Positions 30,901-34,182 of a DNA stretch of 34,182 nt are shown here, piece by piece. Position numbers and translations under genes: made by a program. The DNA lies in assembly GCA_902768825.1 (NCBI GenBank), contig CACXMR010000018.1, positions 1 to 34,182 of the forward strand. Reading direction: 5' to 3'. Under the pieces are notes generated by a model. That model did not search any database and was not told where the DNA came from. It saw only the letters and a program-made list of their open reading frames with translations. Every line of letters starts with the position of its first letter. Positions within the stretch are counted from its first letter, which is position 1. The stretch is from an uncultured Ruminococcus sp. (GTDB taxonomy: Bacteria > Bacillota > Clostridia > Oscillospirales > Acutalibacteraceae).

Positions 30901-31824
30901 ATGAGAGTAATCGTCCCATTCATAAGCAGAAGAGCTGTCAAGCCGCTTTGATACCTCCGCCATTATACTTGGAAAGCCAAGTGAGCTGGCACGAAAGGGA
31001 TAAACCACCGAAGCAAATAATGATTTTCTGTCCTTTCGTGCATACGGGGACTGAATATAAAATGACTGGTCCTTATGGGGTGATGTTGACAAGCTCCAAT
31101 ACTCGCCGGCTTTATACAGTTCTCCTCTGATGAACGAGCCACTGTACAGACAGATCGACGACAGCCCTGCCTGTACGGCGTCCATGTTTTCAAAGAAGCT
31201 GTCCTTTGAAGCATAAGTATCCAGGAGATAATCAATATAATTCTTAAGCCTTGGCAGCTCTATGCTTACGTTGGAATCCTCCCACTTATAATAACCCACT
31301 ATACGATAGGTTTTAAAGCCGACACTGCCGCTTGATGAGCTGAGGGTTTCGGTGTATTGACCTATATTTGCATAATCTCCCGATTGCTGCAGCTCATCGT
31401 ATTCAGAATATGAAATGTCCTTTTTATATTGAAGAGTAACCTTCCCGCCGTCCGTATTACCTCCGGAAAAGATATATCCGCCATTCACTCTTGCAGTATT
31501 TTTATCCTCGTAAACGATATCGGCATAAATGCACGGTTCCTCATCCCATGAATCATAAAGAAAACTCAATAAACCGTTATCGCCGTTTTCTCCATATACC
31601 GTACTCTTATCCACAAAGCGGAACGACAGCGGGTCGGGGTTATCCGTCTTGACAAAAAAATACTCATTAAACGGAGACAATATCGGGGTTATGGAATAGG
31701 TGTAATCAGCTGCCTCTTTTGCTGATACATCCAACTGGAAGGGCGTACTGCCGCTAAAAGCAAGGGCACAGCATGAGCCGATCATGCTTATAGCCATTAT
31801 GGCAGACAATACTTTCTTTGACAT
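27913..31824 (-). CDS. Secreted Ig-like repeat protein
   Basis: A 1303-residue exported protein. The N terminus is a signal peptide (MSKKVLSAIMAISMIGS..., hydrophobic core to about 24). Residues 40-600 form a large domain I do not recognise (RKSLFASVVYPFRASSLGF, THMYGGQGNGKGQG). A beta-rich MBG-like segment follows (about 608-680: VKFNGKLLQENIDYVLTYS), then a Big2 domain (685-757: IDLIIGETQLIKATTDPS, VTWASSDAKVATV). Residues 758-1303 are six repeats of about 91 residues. No LPxTG, dockerin or membrane anchor is visible at the C terminus, so it is probably released or loosely wall-bound. AAAGGAG lies nine bases before the ATG. Adhesion is a plausible role but is not shown. Confidence 0.8.
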   Translation of the reverse strand: MSKKVLSAIMAISMIGSCCALAFSGSTPFQLDVSAKEAADYTYSITPILSPFNEYFFVKTDNPDPLSFRFVDKSTVYGENGDNGLLSFLYDSWDEEPCIYADIVYEDKNTARVNGGYIFSGGNTDGGKVTLQYKKDISYSEYDELQQSGDYANIGQYTETLSSSSGSVGFKTYRIVGYYKWEDSNVSIELPRLKNYIDYLLDTYASKDSFFENMDAVQAGLSSICLYSGSFIRGELYKAGEYWSLSTSPHKDQSFYIQSPYARKDRKSLFASVVYPFRASSLGFPSIMAEVSKRLDSSSAYEWDDYSHYLIHVTYNGETHMYGGQGNGKGQGITEDKIKKYYTFDDKDKITLESARQLLEDYSELQIPDDVPREDALTWEKVCDTVGDGAWVRLTEIVSILGGTQTGYTYLYKKNDGKYHRTDSSGSDGGEIYWGGDLGYLSDAWVDGRYIDECEGFVPGAKFEDHPTSAIMLKSMTIPQISYDYSYRYNYDLSQWEIDYSDITINDQTAKNVLLYHDENVWKVSDSSFENGCAGYDRIAYFVEEGLIDRKYLDMVTLTSEEVKALNVDKNTNEEILKGYIYDGTAEPGTRFGIADFSDETISVSLSSSIFTYNGNVQVPEITVKFNGKLLQENIDYVLTYSDRSSTSPGKYTVTAEGIDYYTGAAKKEYLIVPPANSIKLDNSAIDLIIGETQLIKATTDPSGAYEGVTWASSDAKVATVSGGKVKAVGKGTATITAKTNDNKTAVCTVRVNEPLANTSALSAANLTLGKALTMTGSATGGIGSYQYAYVVQAPSGKWTVLKGYSTASAHTWTPAALGKYTVQIKVKDSRGNVAVKSFPLKVLPPLTNNSKLSAASITKGTTIRLTGAASGGTSPYQYAYVAQAPSGEWKIIKNYSTSSTHSWTPAMTGKYTVQIKVKDSKGTVVVKSFMLNVLPPLTNNSKLSAASITKGTTIRLTGAASGGTSPYKYAYLARTPGGEWKTIKNYSTSTTHSWMPAMTGKNTVKIKVKDSKGTVASKSFTLNVLPPLTNNSKLSATSITKGTAIRLTGAASGGAAPYQYAYVTKTPGGEWKTIRNYSTSTTHSWTPAMTGKYTVKMKVKDSKGTVAAKLFTLNVVAPLKNNSTVSASTISTRQDITVTGAATGGTGPYQYALYYKKSGASAFTMYKDFSTTSRITFKPASAATYILRGKIKDKSGKVVYKDFTVTVTKPLTNASTLSASTLKLGGSLTMTGSASGGTSPYQYALYYKKNGASTFTMYKDFSTTSRITFKPTSAATYILRTKVKDKTGKVIYKDFTVNVTKP
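27916..29553 (-). repeat. Six tandem repeats of about 273 bases
   Basis: Codons 758-847, 848-938, 939-1029, 1030-1120, 1121-1212 and 1213-1303 encode six units. Each has an opening S-x-L-S-A, then TGxASGG, PYQYA, W/F-T, YST, a V-K-D line and a terminal V-x-x-PL. Units 2-4 are nearly identical even at DNA level; units 5 and 6 form a second subtype with ALYYKK and FTMYKDFSTTSRITFKP; unit 1 is the most divergent of the first subtype. The pattern suggests recent expansion by recombination. Confidence 0.85.
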
Positions 31825-31941
31825 GACTCAACACTCCTTTAAGAAAAAAAATTTTGCGTCTGACTCTGCTACTTTTTAGTCTTATAATTCCTTCAGCTCC
31901 TCATATTAATACAGCGATTAAATATCAATTTGTACATTTAT

Positions 31942-31970
31942 ATTATACTACCAAGCTTGTGAATAATCAA
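31942..31970 (-). promoter_or_regulatory. Promoter of the secreted repeat protein
   Basis: TTGATT (31970-31965) and TATAAT (31947-31942) are 17 bases apart on the minus strand. It leaves a 5' leader of about 110 bases before the ATG at 31824. Confidence 0.7.
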
Positions 31971-32077
31971 CAGAATATCATTTGAGTGAACAACAAGAAA
32001 ATTTGGTAAGCTATTTTTTTGATAAATAATCCCTTATGAGCGTTTCAATCATCTCTGAATCGCTCTATGTGTAAAAT

Positions 32078-32117
32078 AATAAAACCCCGCCAAAGTGCTC
32101 TCTCACTCTGACGGGGG
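32078..32117 (-). terminator. Terminator of the amidase remnant
   Basis: On the minus strand CCCCGTCAGAGTG pairs with CACTTTGGCGGGG (two wobbles) across a six-base loop and is followed by TTTTATT. Confidence 0.8.
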
Positions 32118-32134
32118 TACGTTTGTTTACATAC

Positions 32135-32447
32135 TTACTTTTTAACCTCAACTATAAAAGCGTTGGTGAAGCCGGCCTTCTTGACCTGTTCCAGAAACGC
32201 TTCTGCGTTCTTGCGGTCGTTGTAAACACCCACCTGCACACGGTAGAAGACATCCTGCTTGGGAGACGGATCGGAAGGCGCCTTGTACGTCACGCCGTAG
32301 CCTTTGCAGACACCTTTGGCGATAGCTTCACCGACGGTCTGAGGGTTCTCGATGAGCCACTTTGCTATATCCGCATTGTCATGGAAATTCACCTCGATAT
32401 AGACTGCCGTTGCACTGGTGCTGATCGGCTTTGGCGCCCTGATTGTT
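32135..32447 (-). pseudogene. 5'-truncated N-acetylmuramoyl-L-alanine amidase with SPOR domain
   Basis: The frame is open from 32447 and encodes the last part of an amidase_3-type cell-wall hydrolase (TSATAVYIEVNFHDN, then ADIAKWLIENPQTVGEAI), a linker (APSDPSPKQD) and a SPOR-like peptidoglycan-binding domain (YRVQVGVYNDRKNAEAFLEQ, AFIVEVKK). The zinc-binding N-terminal part is missing. A strong ribosome site and ATG at 32451 lie just upstream but in another frame, so translation from it would stop after about 22 codons; a GTG at 32392 could restart. Such amidases are common phage endolysins, which fits the phage genes to the right. I read this as a decayed lysis gene. Confidence 0.7.
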
Positions 32448-32474
32448 CATGTTTGTACCTCCTTTTGGGCATAG

Positions 32475-32514
32475 AAAAACCGCCCTGACCTCGCACTGTG
32501 CGAAATCAAGACGG
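32475..32514 (-). terminator. Terminator after the zinc-ribbon gene
   Basis: CCGTCTTGATTTCGCAC (32514-32498 on the minus strand) pairs with GTGCGAGGTCAGGGCGG (32496-32480) with several G-U pairs, and TTTTT follows. It isolates the amidase remnant from the genes to its right. Confidence 0.8.
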
Positions 32515-32532
32515 TGGGTGTTTATTCTTTTT

Positions 32533-32670
32533 TTACTCCCATTCTAATCTCTGCCCACAGTCGGGACAATATTGGCTTTGTTCAACGACATTCAAGTCAT
32601 CTATATAAAGACTTCCTTTACAAACGGGACAAACTGTCTCAAAATGAGCTTCCTTAATCTTCTTCGGCAC
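32533..32670 (-). CDS. Small zinc-ribbon protein
   Basis: Forty-five codons from a GTG at 32670 give two CxxC pairs, VCPVCKGSLYI and YCPDCGQRLEWE, spaced as a treble-clef or zinc ribbon. The start is uncertain (a TTG at 32691 is also in frame). Small zinc ribbons of this kind are frequent between phage structural genes in Clostridia. It overlaps the 42-codon ORF before it by 17 bases. Confidence 0.65.
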   Translation of the reverse strand: MPKKIKEAHFETVCPVCKGSLYIDDLNVVEQSQYCPDCGQRLEWE

Positions 32671-32782
32671 CTGCTTGCGCCTGAATTGCAAAGGCTAAAG
32701 CATTATGGTCAAGACCCTTGCCATCTGTGTGACACCTGAAATATTCTAAAGCTTTTCTGTTAGCTATAGCAAGTTTGTTCAT
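32654..32782 (-). CDS. Short phage-type ORF, unknown
   Basis: Forty-two codons starting MNKLAIANRKALEYFRCHTD, with GAGG eight bases upstream of the ATG. It lies nine bases downstream of the preceding ORF, and I do not recognise it. The ribosome site and tight packing support translation. Confidence 0.5.
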   Translation of the reverse strand: MNKLAIANRKALEYFRCHTDGKGLDHNALAFAIQAQAGAEED

Positions 32783-32791
32783 CGTGTCACC

Positions 32792-32962
32792 TCATTCATT
32801 ATCAATGTGAAACAAGTGCCTTCCGGTACGATTATAATAAACATCGTCTGCTTTTTTCGCTTCTTCCTTAATCTCGGATGGAGCATTTTTACTGATTGCT
32901 CTATATCCATCCTCCTGAAACTCTGTTAACCATTTTTCAAATTTATCGTAAATATCAGTCAT
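32792..32962 (-). CDS. Small acidic ORF overlapping the metallopeptidase tail gene
   Basis: Fifty-six codons (MTDIYDKFEKWLTEFQEDGY ... EEAKKADDVYYNRTGR). The ATG at 32962 has GGAG nine bases upstream and overlaps the end of the metallopeptidase-like frame by eight bases, so translation is probably coupled. The product is charged and may be helical. Its place, right behind a putative toxin-like tail, would suit an immunity protein, but this is a guess from position only. Confidence 0.6.
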   Translation of the reverse strand: MTDIYDKFEKWLTEFQEDGYRAISKNAPSEIKEEAKKADDVYYNRTGRHLFHIDNE

Positions 32963-34032
32963 TGCTATCATCTCCTGTTATTATATTCGCAACCTGCTTA
33001 GACATAGGTCTTGCTTTTGTGGTCATGCTTTCAGCAATACATTCAGATATGAATTCATCCCTGTTTCTAAATGCGTATGTAGAAACAGATGATTTTTCCG
33101 CACTTCTCATTAACTTGTCAATTTTGCCGAGTTTGTCATTCCAATGCGGATCGTTCTTTTTATGTTCTAACTGAATAGCGTGACCTATCTCATGCCTTAT
33201 TACATGATTCGGATGAGAACTTGACCATACTCCAGCTTTTTTGTTGTCAATTGCCGCTTGGGATAATTTTTTTTGCCCCACCCTTTTGTTCAGCAAAACG
33301 AATAGCAAGCTCCCCTGAATTGTCACTAAACTCTCCTAATTCTCTGTCGGTACCCCAAGTCATTGGAACAACTCTTGTAATAGTGCTGATTGTTCCAAAT
33401 TTCTCAGACATAGCATCAAATTCAGTATTAAACGTCTCTTTGAATTCTGGCTTTACTTTGGAAGAAAAAGAGTAACCGCCTTTTTCTTTCTTGTCATCAC
33501 CTGAAGATAATTTGTCACCATCGTCAGATGTCTTTTCTCCTCCCGACCCGCCGTCATCATCCGCATAAGGTTCAGAACCCTCAAGTTTGCCTGTTTCTTC
33601 GTTGTATATGTAATGCTTGCCGTCATTGTCTCTTGCTTCAATTATACCACCCTGAGCCGCCTTGTCAACCGTTGTGTTGCTGCCGATCGGCTCTACAGGC
33701 TCAACAGCCTCCCCTTTCAGGGGAGGGGGACCGCCGTCAGGCGGTGGAGGGGTTCCGTAGCTGTCAACCGGACGATATTCACCCCTGATAAAGTGCCTGT
33801 CGCCGTCTTCGATAGGCGGAAGGTTGAAGACCTCTCTGTCCTCGTTTATGCTGGTGCGTCCTCTGTCGCCCATCTGAACGACATAGTTGATCTTGTCGCT
33901 GATAGAAGCGTACTGCAAGCGGTTGGAGCTGAAGAATATCTGATTACCGAAGGACTTTTCGCGCTCGGAAAACGTCATATTCGTATGCACAAGCCCCAGC
34001 TCCAGAGCAAAGGGTTCTATCTTGCCCTCGTA
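32955..34032 (-). pseudogene. Portal protein C-terminal part with HExxH metallopeptidase-like tail, frame-shifted
   Basis: In the frame ending at 33247, the segment from about 34032 matches the C-terminal end of HK97-type phage portal proteins (MTFSEREKSFGNQIFFSSNR, LQYASISDKINYVV, REVFNLPPIEDGD). A Pro/Gly- and acid-rich linker follows, then a domain ending DNSGELAIRFAEQKGGAKK. There the frame meets a run of eight A (33274-33267 on the minus strand) and stops ten codons later. In the next frame, from just after the A run to 32955, the text continues LSQAAIDNKKAGVW and carries HVIRHEIGHAIQLEH, an HExxH zinc site, and DEFISECIAESM, which could give the third ligand. Removing one A would join the two parts. 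The portal's N-terminal two thirds are missing. Portal or minor-head proteins with toxin-like tails are known in phages; this copy looks broken. Confidence 0.65.
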
Positions 34033-34115
34033 GGAAGATACAGCTCGTGAATATCCGGCTCGCTTATGTTCAGCCTGTAGCCATAGGGATTGTCCTTCAA
34101 CAGCCTTATGCTCAT
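34017..34115 (-). pseudogene. 5' stub of a phage-type gene
   Basis: The ATG at 34115 overlaps the preceding stop (ATGA) and gives 32 codons (MSIRLLKDNPYGYRLNISEP, DIHELYL) before a TAG at 34017. The stub runs straight into the portal-like segment in another frame, so it looks like the left junction of a deletion. I do not recognise the family. Confidence 0.5.
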
Positions 34116-34182
34116 CCGATATCATCCCACTCAGGCCCCAGCATCCCGCTGTCCTCATATTCATGCAGGTCGTAGGCCGGCT
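34112..34182 (-). CDS. C-terminal end of a gene running off the right edge
   Basis: Twenty-two codons (PAYDLHEYEDSGMLGPEWDD) and a TGA at 34114-34112, open to the window edge and overlapping the next ATG. By position it would be a phage gene upstream of the portal, possibly a terminase end; the sequence alone does not show this. Confidence 0.45.
   Translation of the reverse strand, partial: PAYDLHEYEDSGMLGPEWDDIG

Noticed and set aside
31787-31824. Lipoprotein box in the signal peptide of the repeat protein (IGSC).
   Set aside because: Gly at position -2 does not fit the usual lipobox and a second Cys follows; an ordinary signal peptide fits better.

Overview
The window looks like a chromosomal piece of a Gram-positive Clostridia member, most like Ruminococcus or a relative in the Oscillospiraceae. 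The grounds are the gene content and order (phoH-ybeY-dgkA-era-yqzL-like-recO-mutS2), strong AGGAGG-type ribosome sites, an ECF biotin transporter, an ANTAR regulator and a secreted protein built from Ig-like repeats. The genus is inferred from family resemblance; no 16S gene or other taxonomic marker is present. Almost all genes lie on the minus strand. No rRNA, tRNA or CRISPR array was seen.

Positions 1-2270 are accessory. The N-terminal part of a nuclease-helicase runs off the left edge and is preceded, with an ATGA overlap, by a MazG-like nucleotide pyrophosphohydrolase. Next come a SLOG-fold protein and a divergent XRE regulator, with shared palindromes between them, then an unknown protein with an internal duplication. 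Positions 2385-6058 hold an RlmD/RumA-type 23S rRNA uracil methyltransferase with an extra C-terminal domain, bioY behind a BirA-like operator, a broken fragment of a repeat-rich surface protein, and a membrane-anchored unknown protein.

Positions 6124-14396 form a nucleotide/nitrogen block read leftward: ANTAR regulator, carA, a single reading frame joining carB to dapF, pyrG, then yebC. The CarB-DapF fusion joins pyrimidine/arginine precursor synthesis to meso-diaminopimelate synthesis in one 1347-residue polypeptide. Positions 14857-18537 hold a MacB-like ABC transporter and a two-gene membrane protein operon (DUF4234, DUF2752).

Positions 18729-27494 look like one long leftward operon from a promoter near 27559-27587: phoH, ybeY, dgkA, era, a yqzL-like gene, recO, mutS2, a membrane-anchored unknown, a DeoR regulator and a fruK-like kinase. 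The kinase carries Asn where the family has its catalytic Asp. Positions 27913-31824 encode a 1303-residue secreted protein with one Big2-like domain and six repeats of about 91 residues.

From about 32080 to the right edge lies a decayed prophage or phage-like element. It contains a 5'-truncated amidase with a SPOR domain, small phage-type ORFs, and the C-terminal part of a portal protein joined to an HExxH metallopeptidase-like tail that is split by a frame change at a run of eight A. The strongest candidates for novelty are the CarB-DapF fusion, the portal/metallopeptidase gene with its small overlapping partner, and the left-edge XRE/SLOG/MazG/nuclease-helicase cluster.
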